Notes: generated from the letters alone by a model not told the origin. Positions 28,613-38,877 are shown, counted from the stretch's first letter. The stretch: DNA of 64,000 bases from Devosia sp. LC5 (GCF_000735585.1 NZ_JNNO01000012.1:248001-312000); one strand, 5' to 3'. A program made the numbers and translations.

Positions 28613-29035
28613 ATGGCTACCAGCAAGAAGAAGACCTTTTCGGATGCCGAACTGGAGGCGATGCAGGACGCCAAGGTCGAGCGCAGGAAGGGCAAGAAAG
28701 CCGATGGCGAGGCGGACCTGGTGGCCAAGGTCGCCGAAATGAATGACAGCGACCGCGCCATCGCCGAGCGCCTGCGTGTGCTGGTGCGCGAGAATGCCCC
28801 TGAGCTCTCCCCCAAGACCTGGTATGGCATGCCGGCCTGGGCCAATGGCGCGGGCAAGGTCGTGTGCTTTTTCACCGCCGCCGGTAAATTCGACAGCCGC
28901 TATGCCAGCTTCGGCTTCAACGAGGCCGCCAAGCTCGATGATGGCATGATGTGGCCCACCGCCTTCGCCATCACCAGGCTGACGCCAGCCGACGAGGACA
29001 AGCTCGCCACGCTGATCAGGCAGGCCGCCAGCTAG
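28613..29035 (+). CDS. DUF1801-like protein
   Basis: 140-residue protein. LRVLVRENAPELSPKTWYGMPAWANG with VVCFFTAAGKFDSRYASFGFNE matches the DUF1801/YdhG-like fold. The N terminus is Lys-rich (TSKKKTFSDAE). AAGGAGAAAGCTC before the ATG gives a strong ribosome site. It belongs to the ArsR-SRPBCC group, and its TAG stop shares CTAG with the converging peroxidase gene. Confidence 0.8.
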   Translation: MATSKKKTFSDAELEAMQDAKVERRKGKKADGEADLVAKVAEMNDSDRAIAERLRVLVRENAPELSPKTWYGMPAWANGAGKVVCFFTAAGKFDSRYASFGFNEAAKLDDGMMWPTAFAITRLTPADEDKLATLIRQAAS

Positions 29036-29496
29036 AGCTGCTTTTCCACCTCCGGCACGAGATCGGCGGGCAGGACATCGGGCGCGAAGCGCGCGGCGAC
29101 CTGGCCGTCGCGGCCGATGAGGAATTTGGCGAAGTTCCACTCGATATCGCCGGGATGCTCGCTCTTGAGCCAGGTATAGAGCGGGCTTTCGCCTGATCCA
29201 TTGACCTCGAGCTTGGCAAACAGCGGGAAGCTCACGTCATAGGTGAGCGAGCAGAATTCGGCGATCTCCTCGGCCGTGCCCGGCTCCTGCCCCATGAACT
29301 GGTTGCAGGGAAAGCCCAGCACGACGAGGCCCTGATCCCTATAGCGCCGATAGAGCGCCTCCAGCCCCTCATATTGCGGGGTCAGCCCGCATTTGCTGGC
29401 GGTATTGACGATCAGCACGGGCCGGCCGGCATAGGCGGCAAACGGCTGGGGCGTGCCATCAAGCAGGGGGAGGGTGAAATCGGCAAGCTGGGTCAT
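29032..29496 (-). CDS. Glutathione peroxidase family protein
   Basis: Thiol peroxidase reducing hydroperoxides, 154 residues. Catalytic Cys36 in NTASKCGLTPQYEGLEALY (Cys in place of selenocysteine), GFPCNQFMGQEPG with Gln near 66-70, and Trp120-Asn121 in WNFAKFLI complete the family tetrad. In bacteria these enzymes usually take electrons from thioredoxin. Start at ATG 29496; the reading frame upstream is not homologous. Confidence 0.93.
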   Translation of the reverse strand: MTQLADFTLPLLDGTPQPFAAYAGRPVLIVNTASKCGLTPQYEGLEALYRRYRDQGLVVLGFPCNQFMGQEPGTAEEIAEFCSLTYDVSFPLFAKLEVNGSGESPLYTWLKSEHPGDIEWNFAKFLIGRDGQVAARFAPDVLPADLVPEVEKQL

Positions 29497-30103
29497 CAAA
29501 ATATCCGGAACGAGTCGCCTGCCAGCATAGCGGTTCGCGCGCGGCGCGAGAAGGCGCGCCAAGGCGCCGGCCGGCGCGGGAGGGAGGCAGTTCAAAACCT
29601 GAATGTCGATTCGGCCTAGCGATTGTGGAATTGCTCGATGCGCTTGGCAAGTTTTGGCGCAGATCGGCCATTCTGGCCTTATAGGCAGCATAAGCGGGAT
29701 CGGCATGCGGCGCCGCGGCGGCGACCAGTTTGGGCCGCAGCCGCTGCACCGGCAGAACCGGATCGCCCACCACTTTCCAGACAAAGGCATTGAGCTCCCC
29801 GCGCCACTCGGCATTGACCGCCTCCCAGGCATCGAGCCCGGCCAGCGCCTGGCCGAGCTGGGTCAGCAGGCCCCCATGATCCGGCGCCGCCATGGGCAGA
29901 ACATCACCCAAGCCGAGAAAGACCTGCGCATCACGCAACAGCGCCTCGGCCACACTGATCGTCTGCCCGGAAACCGGCGCCTGCGCCCGCCGCGCCGCCA
30001 CGGCGGCAATCTGGGCATGCAGCGCCGTCAGCCGCAACCAAAGCGCCTCATGGCGCGCAGCCAGGGCATGGGTAACACGGGGCGGTTTTTTGGGCTGGGA
30101 CAA
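29459..30103 (-). CDS. Unrecognised protein with a likely 3' frameshift
   Basis: Reading frame of 214 residues starting MSQPKKPPRVTHALAARHE, mostly alpha-helical and without a family I recognise. The first about 150 residues look like a genuine protein. At a run of four T (29652-29655) inserting one base would change the tail from RQNLPSASSNSTIARP to RQKLAKRIEQFHNR and stop at 29616-29618. As read, the frame runs on into the start of the glutathione peroxidase gene with a low-quality Arg/Pro-rich tail. Either a real frameshift or a base-calling error in a homopolymer. The intact gene would be 29616-30103. Confidence 0.6.
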   Translation of the reverse strand: MSQPKKPPRVTHALAARHEALWLRLTALHAQIAAVAARRAQAPVSGQTISVAEALLRDAQVFLGLGDVLPMAAPDHGGLLTQLGQALAGLDAWEAVNAEWRGELNAFVWKVVGDPVLPVQRLRPKLVAAAAPHADPAYAAYKARMADLRQNLPSASSNSTIARPNRHSGFELPPSRAGRRLGAPSRAAREPLCWQATRSGYFDDPACRFHPPPA

Positions 30104-30300
30104 GGTGAGATCTCCTGATGCGGCGGGATGCCGGACAGGAGAGGGTAAGGCGGGGTGGATGGGCGGGGATTAGTTTTTTGGGGTTCTCTGGTCAATGGAT
30201 GATGCAAATGCCGTGGATTCACAAGCCAGGTTGCGACCTCGTACTGGCGAGTAGCGATGTTCACCCGTATCTTCCAAATTAACAGGTAGGAGAATCGGGC

Positions 30301-31281
30301 ATGGCAAAGACAACGATCCAATATCGGCAGCTGAAGACTGAAGATTTGTTTGAAGGCATTCAGTTGAAGCCAATGGTCGTGGACGTTTTGCGTCGGCGGG
30401 GATGGGCCGACAGCGCCAAGCAGAGGATACTGGACCTAGATCAGGATGGAAGTGCCGTTATTCTGAACAAGTTACTGCCGCCAGATCAATGGGACAAATC
30501 GGTCTTCGCCGGCCAGTTGATCCACGTGCAGGCCGGCGCTGATGTGCATGCTGTGATGCAGTCGCTCGATGACGACACAGCCGAATACGTTCTCCGAAGC
30601 CTAAATGTCGCCGATCAGGCACGGGTGCTTAAAGGTGTGCTGTACTTTGCCGTGGTAGACAACCATGTCGGTCTAATAGAGGGGCAACAGGTTCGCGGAC
30701 GTCTATTGGAACGATATCTCACCGCACTTTTGCAAAAGGCCGGCGAACTAGAGCCCGGCGATGCCATCATCCTCAATGGCAAGTTTATGGCTGGCGACGG
30801 AAAGGAACTTGACGCTTCGACCGAGGTTACAGTGGCCGCTAAGCCTAATCGAGGCGGCGATGAAGGAGCCGTCCGAATTGCGGAGCGGGAGGCCGCTGAA
30901 GCTCGAGATCACGGGTCAACGGTGTTCGACGTGCTGCGCACGCTTGGTTGGAGTGCAGAGGCCGTTGAGAGCCTCAGGTCGGAAGTCCCCGACGATGGCT
31001 GGATCGAAGGCTTCTTCAAGGTATTCATCAAACGGAAGACGCGCGCCAAAAAACCAATATCGCGTGCCACCATCAACGAAGCACTGCGGAATGTCGACGC
31101 TGCCGATCTTGGATTGCGAGGCAACGGCAGTGAGAAAAATGGTATCGTAAAACTATCCGTGCAACGGGCCGTGCAGACAAACAACTCGCTTTTAGACCCT
31201 GCGGATGCTATGGAACAGATTGTGAACGCACTTCGGGAATGGGCAGAAGCAGGTAAGATAGATTGTCGCTTCGACCCCTAG
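30301..31281 (+). CDS. Unrecognised protein with two internal repeats, first gene of accessory trio
   Basis: 326-residue soluble protein with no family I recognise. It has an internal duplication: VVDVLRRRGW (26-35) then LPPDQWDKSVFAGQLIHV (59-76), and again VFDVLRTLGW (208-217) then VPDDGWIEGFFKVFIKRK (229-246). The middle (80-200) is acidic and helical. TAGGAG lies 10 bases before the ATG. Codon use is less GC-biased than in the flanking genes (for example CTAGATCAGGATGGAAGT), suggesting acquisition. The next gene starts inside its 3' end, so the two are coupled. Function unknown. Confidence 0.75.
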   Translation: MAKTTIQYRQLKTEDLFEGIQLKPMVVDVLRRRGWADSAKQRILDLDQDGSAVILNKLLPPDQWDKSVFAGQLIHVQAGADVHAVMQSLDDDTAEYVLRSLNVADQARVLKGVLYFAVVDNHVGLIEGQQVRGRLLERYLTALLQKAGELEPGDAIILNGKFMAGDGKELDASTEVTVAAKPNRGGDEGAVRIAEREAAEARDHGSTVFDVLRTLGWSAEAVESLRSEVPDDGWIEGFFKVFIKRKTRAKKPISRATINEALRNVDAADLGLRGNGSEKNGIVKLSVQRAVQTNNSLLDPADAMEQIVNALREWAEAGKIDCRFDP

Positions 31282-31838
31282 AAATAGGTGCAATTTTCGC
31301 TGCTGCCACTGCTAGCAGCGTGCTAGGTCCTGGCACAATTTCTTCTGATGCCGGGCGTGTTCTAGTGACATTTCTAGGATTGGTTGCCGCGAGCGTTCTC
31401 CCCACCATCACTCTGCTGATTAACAGCATGACGCCCAATGGTCGCTCAGTTTACAGCATAAACAGGCTGGATGAGGAACTTCGAGCAGCGATGGACGCTC
31501 TCTTTCTGCTTTTCGGAGGAGTATGTATCGCGGTCATGGCGCTAGTCGCGCTTGCGATACCTTCTCCAGCGGTGTTTGATATCGTGCCGCATCTATCTTC
31601 GGAAGTGCTGCCGCGAGGCGGGCAAGCAATAATTGGTGGAGCGACCGCGCTTATTCTTTGGCGAATAGGTCAGATCCCGGGCATTCTACGACGTACTCTA
31701 AAAGTTCGACATGAGGCCGCCCTGGAAGAGGCAAAGTTGAAACTAGCGGCCAATGCGCCGGACGCGGGCGCGATAGGAAAAGCGTTTGCCACTCACCCCG
31801 ACTTCGGAAAACCTGCGCGCAAGGAAGAAACGGGCTAG
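31263..31838 (+). CDS. Small membrane protein, second gene of accessory trio
   Basis: 191 residues from a TTG at 31263 that overlaps the previous gene by 19 bases (AGGTAAGA upstream). Hydrophobic segments at about 8-28, 33-54 (VLVTFLGLVAASVLPTITLLI), 79-101 (ALFLLFGGVCIAVMALVALAI) and 114-135, then a charged cytosolic tail (KVRHEAALEEAKLKLAANAP). No family recognised. The start is uncertain; a later ATG at 31429 (MTPNG) would lose two helices. Membrane partners of this size are common in anti-phage systems that act on the envelope, which is only a suggestion. Confidence 0.65.
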   Translation: MSLRPLEIGAIFAAATASSVLGPGTISSDAGRVLVTFLGLVAASVLPTITLLINSMTPNGRSVYSINRLDEELRAAMDALFLLFGGVCIAVMALVALAIPSPAVFDIVPHLSSEVLPRGGQAIIGGATALILWRIGQIPGILRRTLKVRHEAALEEAKLKLAANAPDAGAIGKAFATHPDFGKPARKEETG

Positions 31839-31892
31839 TGCAGCGCTCCCAAAGGACCGAGCTGCATTTCGAGAGAGATTGGCATTTAGATA

Positions 31893-32804
31893 ATGAGCTT
31901 CGGCGTTTTTATCCACCGCGCAGATTCGATCTATGATGACAGTCCAGCGGAACGATATCAGTTCCCGAAGCCGTATCTGGCACGGGCTTCGGCCAGCATC
32001 GGCGATTGGATCGTCTACTATGAGCCGGTCAAAGTTCGTGGTTCGAAGGGCTACTACGCCATCGCTCGCGTATCGCAGATCGTGCCGGACCCAACGGCCA
32101 GCAACATGTACTTGGCTTTGATTGAGCCCGGTAGCTATCTGGAGTTTCCCAATCCGGTTCCCTTCGATGATGGGAACGGCCTGGTCGAAACCGGATTGTT
32201 GAATGAACAGGGCAGGGTTTCGGGGCGAGCACAGGCGGCCGTCAGGCCGATCTCGCCGAGGGATTTTGATCGCATCCTGACGCGCGGACTGGCCGAAGAC
32301 CAGCCATTGTTGCCACGAATTGGACTGCCCGATGACTTAGCGGACCTCCCATTCCAGCTTGATGAGTCGCAGTCGCCGTTTGTCTATGAGCAGGAACGTG
32401 AGCGCGTAACTGCAATGACAACGCGGGTGGTGCGGGACCGGGTGTTTCGTCGTGTCGTTCTGCGCGCCTACGGTGAACGCTGCGCCGTGACGGGGCTCAA
32501 ACTCATCAATGGCGGTGGTCGGGCCGAGGTGGCGGCAGCCCATATTCGACCCGTTGAACATAATGGCCCTGACATCATCAACAATGGCATAGCGCTTTCT
32601 GGCACTGTCCATTGGATGTTTGATCGTGGACTGATCACGCTATCTGATGATCTGGATATCCTGATCTCGCGCCAGGTGAACGACCGGGACGGCGTGGAGA
32701 GCCTCGTCAACAAGACTGGGCGGCTGATCGGGCCGCTGGCGGCGCGGGACCGGCCGCATCCGGCCTTTCTGAACTGGCATCGGGAGAACTGCTTCAAGCA
32801 GTGA
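31893..32804 (+). CDS. HNH endonuclease with an N-terminal PUA/EVE-like domain
   Basis: 303-residue protein. The C-terminal HNH domain (about 180-260) has YGERCAVTGLKL, AAHIRPVE with His217, NNGIAL with Asn231 and VHWMFDRGLI with His240, the HNH_2 pattern of restriction-like nucleases. The N-terminal region (SFGVFIHRADSIYDDSPAE ... GDWIVYYEPVK ... GYYAIARVSQIV) looks like a PUA-superfamily domain of the kind that reads modified bases. This suggests a modification-dependent nuclease, but the domain call is by eye. It follows the membrane gene by 54 bases and probably belongs to the same transcript. Confidence 0.82.
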   Translation: MSFGVFIHRADSIYDDSPAERYQFPKPYLARASASIGDWIVYYEPVKVRGSKGYYAIARVSQIVPDPTASNMYLALIEPGSYLEFPNPVPFDDGNGLVETGLLNEQGRVSGRAQAAVRPISPRDFDRILTRGLAEDQPLLPRIGLPDDLADLPFQLDESQSPFVYEQERERVTAMTTRVVRDRVFRRVVLRAYGERCAVTGLKLINGGGRAEVAAAHIRPVEHNGPDIINNGIALSGTVHWMFDRGLITLSDDLDILISRQVNDRDGVESLVNKTGRLIGPLAARDRPHPAFLNWHRENCFKQ

Positions 32805-32826
32805 GGCGGCTTCATCCACTGAACGG

Positions 32827-33080
32827 CATCTCCCCCTTGATGGGGAGTGTTCATTCTGGACTCACCCCACCGCATTCTTGAATGCCCCCAGAGTAAAGAC
32901 TCCCCTCTTGATTGGGAGGCTGGGAGGGTGGTGGGAGCCACGATGGTTTGCGTGTGCGGAAGGTAGCCACGCGCTAGCCGTGCCGGCGACGGCATCGTGG
33001 GTGTGGGGCGGTTCGAAGAAGGCCCCCTCACCCGGCGCTGCGCGCCGACCTCTCCCCCGAAGGAAGAGGTGAAAGGAAGG
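32827..33080. repeat. C-rich repeat stretch (family E)
   Basis: The 302-base gap after the HNH gene holds no gene. It contains CTCCCCCTTGATGGGGAG and CTCCCCTCTTGATTGGGAGG in the first part and CCCCCTCACCCGGCGCTGCG with CTCTCCCCCGAAGGAAGAGG in the second, i.e. two degenerate family E units. Confidence 0.55.
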
Positions 33081-33106
33081 TGTCCGCTGCCTTGACGCAA
33101 TGTTGT

Positions 33107-33448
33107 CTAGCGCGGCTGGCAGACGAAGCGGGTGGGGCGAATGTCGGCGAAATAATTGGGGCCTTTGCCATCCACATCGCAGGCAATCTTTTCGGCCGTG
33201 TTGCCTGGCAGATTGTAGTTGCAACTTAGGGTCTGGAGGGCTCGCTCGCCCTCTATCGTATATTGGCAGGATGCCGTGCAGGCATAATTGCCGGCGCCGC
33301 TATTGGATACGGTGAGCGCGATACTGGACTTGTCGGCGTTGAAGTCGCACTTGGCCGCTGGGTAGCCTTCAATGGCTGCGGACGGCTGCAGGGCCAGAGC
33401 CATTCCGGTCAATGCGATAAACGTAGTGGCGATGATGCGAACGAGCAT
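33107..33448 (-). CDS. Small secreted cysteine-containing protein
   Basis: 113 residues with a signal peptide (IIATTFIALTGMALALQPSAA) and six cysteines after it (KCDF, YACTASCQY, LSCNYN, IACDV, FVCQPR), so probably an oxidised periplasmic or secreted beta-sheet protein. No family recognised. It stands alone between repeats and lepA. Confidence 0.65.
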   Translation of the reverse strand: MLVRIIATTFIALTGMALALQPSAAIEGYPAAKCDFNADKSSIALTVSNSGAGNYACTASCQYTIEGERALQTLSCNYNLPGNTAEKIACDVDGKGPNYFADIRPTRFVCQPR

Positions 33449-33530
33449 TTTGTAGTCCCCAAATCATGGGACCCAAAAAGCAGGTTATCGCTTCAGCAAC
33501 AAGCCAAACAGCTGTCGCTGAGGGGTTTAT

Positions 33531-35336
<1,806 letters not shown>

Positions 35337-35430
35337 AGGGCCGCTGATAGCAGATGCCGCAGGACCCGCAAAGATGGTTTAAGCGGGGTTAAGAGGGGCT
35401 TTTTGCAACGGGGCGGTGGCGCGGGGCAAT

Positions 35431-36174
35431 CTAGCCGCCATAGGCCATCAATTGCCGCCCATGCGCCTTGAGCCAGGCGCGGCCGCGCTCCATGTCCGGC
35501 AGCGTGCGCTTGACCGTCGCCCAGAAGGCGGCCGAATGGTTCATTTCCACCAGATGAGCAACTTCATGGGCCGCCACATAATCGAGCACGAAGGGCGGCG
35601 CCAGGATCAGCCGCCAATTGTAATTGATGTTCCCCGTGGATGAACACGAGCCCCAGCGGCTCTTCTGCTCGCGCAGCTTGACCGCCTTGACCACCACGCC
35701 CAGCCGGGCGGCATGCACGGCACTCTGGCGCACCAGGTCGGCCTCGGCCTCGGTTTTGAGCCAATCGGTCAGCCGCCGCGCCTGATGCGCCGCATCCCCC
35801 GGCACCAGCAGAGCGGGCGCGCCATCGATTTCGGTCAGTTCCACCCGCCCGCGCAGCTTGCCGGTCGCGATGATGCGATGGTCCACCCCGCGCAGTGTCA
35901 CCACGCCGCCATCGGCAAAGGGCGTCGCCTCGGGCGCCCGCTTCAGCCGGGCCGCCAGCCAATTGTGCTGCCGGTGCAGGAAATTCTCGGCCTCGGCCCA
36001 TTTGCCATGCGGGGGCAGGGTGAGCACCGGCCCGCCATTATGGGGAATGGACAGGCGATAACTGCGCGCCCGCGCATGAATGCGCACGGCGACAATCACC
36101 GCCCGCCCGTCGATCTCGATCACGGTCGATGCCGGGATTTTCGGCTTTGACTTGAAGAAGAGGTTCATGGCCAT
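35431..36174 (-). CDS. YgjP-like zinc metallopeptidase (M48/SprT-like)
   Basis: 247-residue cytoplasmic protein of the DUF45/YgjP family. Zinc motif HEVAHLVEMNHS (HExxH plus downstream His) near 200, preceded by LREQKSRWGSCSSTGNINYNW, the family signature. The function of these metalloproteases is poorly known. Start at 36174 or, two codons later, 36168; no good ribosome site for either. Confidence 0.88.
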   Translation of the reverse strand: MAMNLFFKSKPKIPASTVIEIDGRAVIVAVRIHARARSYRLSIPHNGGPVLTLPPHGKWAEAENFLHRQHNWLAARLKRAPEATPFADGGVVTLRGVDHRIIATGKLRGRVELTEIDGAPALLVPGDAAHQARRLTDWLKTEAEADLVRQSAVHAARLGVVVKAVKLREQKSRWGSCSSTGNINYNWRLILAPPFVLDYVAAHEVAHLVEMNHSAAFWATVKRTLPDMERGRAWLKAHGRQLMAYGG

Positions 36175-36202
36175 CCGGGAATCAGCATTGCCAGTATATC
36201 AC

Positions 36203-36307
36203 GCCACGACCTCGTGGTTCGACAAGCTCACCATGAGGTCTGCTGAGACGCACAGCCCCACCAGTAGACCTCATGGTGAGCTTGTCGAACCAAGAGGGCG
36301 TGGCGGG
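36203..36307. repeat. Dispersed palindromic repeat, family D copy
   Basis: About 40-bp arms (GACCTCGTGGTTCGACAAGC ... and ... GCTTGTCGAACCAAGAGGGC) with CACCATGAGGTCT / AGACCTCATGGTG inside, forming one of the longest inverted repeats in the window. Related pieces at 27670-27767 and 55929-55970. Confidence 0.75.
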
Positions 36308-36319
36308 ATGCCCGGTAAC

Positions 36320-36344
36320 AAAAAAGCGCCCCGGAGTGGGGCGC
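36320..36344 (-). terminator. Terminator of the DUF2852 gene
   Basis: On the minus strand GCGCCCC (36344-36338), 5-base loop, GGGGCGC (36332-36326), then TTTTTT. Canonical intrinsic terminator 57 bases after the DUF2852 stop. Confidence 0.9.
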
Positions 36345-36400
36345 CAGTTGCCGTGTCGTTGGGAAACGACTGGCCTCAGGAGGGAGCTATCGGCTGGGGA

Positions 36401-36874
36401 TTAGCCGTTATTATTGCCCCAGCCATTGTTCGGGTCGGTATTGGTTGGCTTATTGTCGTCGGAATAGCCCTGGCGGCTGCCGCGGCGTTCGTTCATGAAG
36501 CGGTCGAATTCTTCACGATCCTTGGCCTTGTTCAGGTTCGCCATATATTCGTGGAAGGCTTCGATTTCGGCGTCGAGGCGGGCGCGTTCTTCTTCGAGGC
36601 GCCGCAGCTGTTCGGCGCGGTAATCGTCAAAGGCGGCATTGCCGCTCGAGGTCGAGCCATAGCGGTGGCTGCGGAACTGGCTTTTGCTGGACGAGCACCA
36701 GCTGCGGCCCTTGTTCCAATAGGCCTGGGCTTTTTCCGGCGAGCCGCCGAATTTTTCGCCCCAGATGATATAGGCAAGCATGGCCAGGCCGAGCGGCCAG
36801 AACACGATAAAGCCCACGACCATGAGTGCAATGGTCAGGGGCGAGAATTGAGGTTTGATGATTGCTGTGGTCAT
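36401..36874 (-). CDS. DUF2852 membrane-anchored protein
   Basis: 157 residues from the ATG at 36874. One hydrophobic helix at about 10-34 (LTIALMVVGFIVFWPLGLAMLAYIIWG), then an Asn/Ser/Arg-rich stretch and a coiled-coil segment EEERARLDAEIEAFHEYMAN followed by EFDRFMNERRG, as in alphaproteobacterial DUF2852 proteins. Function unknown. Divergent from the RegB gene 145 bases away. Confidence 0.85.
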   Translation of the reverse strand: MTTAIIKPQFSPLTIALMVVGFIVFWPLGLAMLAYIIWGEKFGGSPEKAQAYWNKGRSWCSSSKSQFRSHRYGSTSSGNAAFDDYRAEQLRRLEEERARLDAEIEAFHEYMANLNKAKDREEFDRFMNERRGSRQGYSDDNKPTNTDPNNGWGNNNG

Positions 36875-37019
36875 TTCGGTTTCATTCTCCCAGTCACGAT
36901 GAGCATAACGTGGCCCCTCAAGGGACAGGATCAAGCATGTGCCTGCCGATTTTTGCCCTTGAAATGGAATTTGTGATCACCATAACGCCCCGGTTTCCCC
37001 GGTCTGAAAGGCCAAAAAC

Positions 37020-38327
37020 ATGAGCTTGACCCAGGCCGATGGCCTGCCTTTGCCCTCTACCTGGCGTCCCTTGCGCCAGCAAAGCCTGGTGCTGCTGCGC
37101 TGGCTGGCCGTTATCGGGCAGACCATCGGCGTGCTGTTTGTCGATTTTGGCCTGGGTTTTCCCCTGCCGCTGCTGCAATGCCTGCTGCTGATCGGCGCTT
37201 CGGTGGCGCTCAATATCTGGCTGGTGGTCCGCTTCGGTGCTGCCCATCGGCCGTCCTCGCTGTTCACTGCCGGCCAGATCGCGTTTGACCTGTGCCAGCT
37301 CGGGTGCCTGCTGGCGTTGACCGGGGGCCTGCACAATCCCTTCGCGCTGCTGCTGCTGGCGCCTGTCTCGGTTTCGGCAACGACGCTCCCCCAACGCGCC
37401 AGCACGATCATTGCAATCCTGGCCGCTGCTATCGCCTCCCTGCTCGCCATCTGGCACCTGCCTTTGCCCTGGACGCCGGGCGAGGCGCTGGTGTTCAACC
37501 GCATCTATGTGATCGGCATCTGGGTCTCGATCGTTTGCGGCGTGGTGTTCATCTCCGCCTATACCAGCCGCGTGGCTCACGACGCCCGCCAGATGGCCGA
37601 TGCCCTTGCGGCGACCGAACTGGCCCTCTCGCACAAGGAACAGCTTTCCGCGCTCGATGGCCTGGCCGCCGCCGCCGCGCATGAATTGGGCACGCCCCTG
37701 TCCACCATTGCGCTGGCCGCCAAGGAAATGCGGGCCGACGCGGTGCCCGGCACCGATCTTGCCGCCGATGTCGAATTGATCATCGAACAGGCCGCCCGCT
37801 GCCGCGCCATCCTCGCCAAGCTGCGCAATCTGGACAATGAAGCCGGCGATCCCTTCGCCGCCGTGCCGCTCACCGACCTATTGGCCGAAGTGGCCCGGCC
37901 CCATGACGGGCGCGGCAAGGCCGTGCTGTTCGATGCCGCCAACACCTCCGGCCCGCCCCCGGTCTTCACCCGCAGCGTGGGCCTGCTCTATGGGCTGGGG
38001 AACCTGATCGAAAACGCCGCCGATTTCGCCGTCAGCACGGTGCGCATCGAAGCGGCCTGGGATGCCGCGGCGGTCTCGGTTGCCATCACCGATGACGGCC
38101 CCGGCTTTGCCCCCGAGCTGATCGCCCGGCTGGGCGAGCCCTATCTCACCAGCCGCCCCCGCGACGCCCAGGGCGCCGATGCCCATAAGCCGGGCGGCCT
38201 GGGCCTGGGCATTTTCATCGCCAAGACACTGCTGGAACGCAGTGGCGCGCGGCTGGCCTTCCAGAACATTGCGCCGAATGGGCATGCCCAGGTGCGGATT
38301 GTCTGGCCGCGGGAGGCGGTGGAGTAG
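37020..38327 (+). CDS. regB: Redox sensor histidine kinase RegB/ActS/PrrB
   Basis: 435-residue membrane kinase that senses quinone pool redox state and phosphorylates RegA. Six TM helices within residues 25-180, with the quinone-site motif GGLHNPFALLLLAPVSVSAT (about 102-121). H box AAAAAHELGTPLSTIAL with His221, redox-type Cys261 in ARCRAILAKL, N box GNLIENAADFA and G box DDGPGFAPE, GGLGLGIFIAKTLLE. The typical partner regA follows 647 bases downstream, separated by repeats and a small gene. Confidence 0.95.
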   Translation: MSLTQADGLPLPSTWRPLRQQSLVLLRWLAVIGQTIGVLFVDFGLGFPLPLLQCLLLIGASVALNIWLVVRFGAAHRPSSLFTAGQIAFDLCQLGCLLALTGGLHNPFALLLLAPVSVSATTLPQRASTIIAILAAAIASLLAIWHLPLPWTPGEALVFNRIYVIGIWVSIVCGVVFISAYTSRVAHDARQMADALAATELALSHKEQLSALDGLAAAAAHELGTPLSTIALAAKEMRADAVPGTDLAADVELIIEQAARCRAILAKLRNLDNEAGDPFAAVPLTDLLAEVARPHDGRGKAVLFDAANTSGPPPVFTRSVGLLYGLGNLIENAADFAVSTVRIEAAWDAAAVSVAITDDGPGFAPELIARLGEPYLTSRPRDAQGADAHKPGGLGLGIFIAKTLLERSGARLAFQNIAPNGHAQVRIVWPREAVE

Positions 38328-38360
38328 GGCGGCCATTTGGCACAATCGCTATCCCACCCA

Positions 38361-38577
38361 CCGGCTCTCCCTCGGGCTTGCCCCGAGGGCCTCTCCCAGC
38401 GCGGCACAAGTGGCGAATGGTCCTCGGGTCAAGCCCGAGGAAGATGCGGTGGGAAGGAGGAGACGGGATGGGTGCTCACTTTGCCCGGCTAGCCACCGGC
38501 CTCACCCTCCCCCTTGTGGGGAGGGAAGCGAGATAGGATTTAGCTTCAGCTAAATCCGTGATCGAGCAGGGTGAGGG
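38361..38577. repeat. Palindromic repeats, families C and E
   Basis: Family C unit at 38361-38450 (CTCCCTCGGGCTTGCCCCGA and TCGGGTCAAGCCCGAGGAAG) and family E unit at 38500-38577 (CCTCACCCTCCCCCTTGTGG and GCAGGGTGAGGGT around GATTTAGCTTCAGCTAAATC, itself a perfect 18-base palindrome core). They fill the 331-base gap between regB and the small gene. Confidence 0.65.
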
Positions 38578-38658
38578 TATGCTTCCGCAACCTCGATCAG
38601 AGCAAGACAACTATTGCGGGGTAAATAACTGGGAGCCAAAGGCAGAAGGGCTCCAAAT

Positions 38659-38877
38659 ATGTTTGATTTTTGTGTGCAGCGTTTCATTTGGGAAAACGGA
38701 CAGTTTACCCAGAGCGGTATCGAACGGGTGGTTGCCAGCAGCGGGGAGAGTGCTGCGGAAGCTGTGCTTGAATGCCGCGTAGTGGATGCCGGTCCAATCC
38801 ACTTTCTTGCGGTGCGTGTCTGGCAATATGGCAAGGCGAAGCGCACCAGCGACGTGCGGTATTTCTGGACCGCATGA
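38659..38877 (+). CDS. Small hypothetical protein between regB and regA
   Basis: 72 residues starting MFDFCVQRFIWENGQFTQSG, with AAEAVLECRVVDAGPIHFLAVRVWQYG and ending DVRYFWTA. Mixed alpha/beta composition like a small cytosolic protein; AGAAGG lies 11 bases before the ATG. No family recognised. The codon bias is milder than in regB and regA. Included because it is the only plausible gene in the 647-base gap. Confidence 0.45.
   Translation: MFDFCVQRFIWENGQFTQSGIERVVASSGESAAEAVLECRVVDAGPIHFLAVRVWQYGKAKRTSDVRYFWTA

Noticed and set aside
32800..33100. Possible CRISPR-like or tandem array in the repeat-rich gap
   Set aside because: Units are inverted, not direct, and unevenly spaced; no constant repeat with unique spacers.
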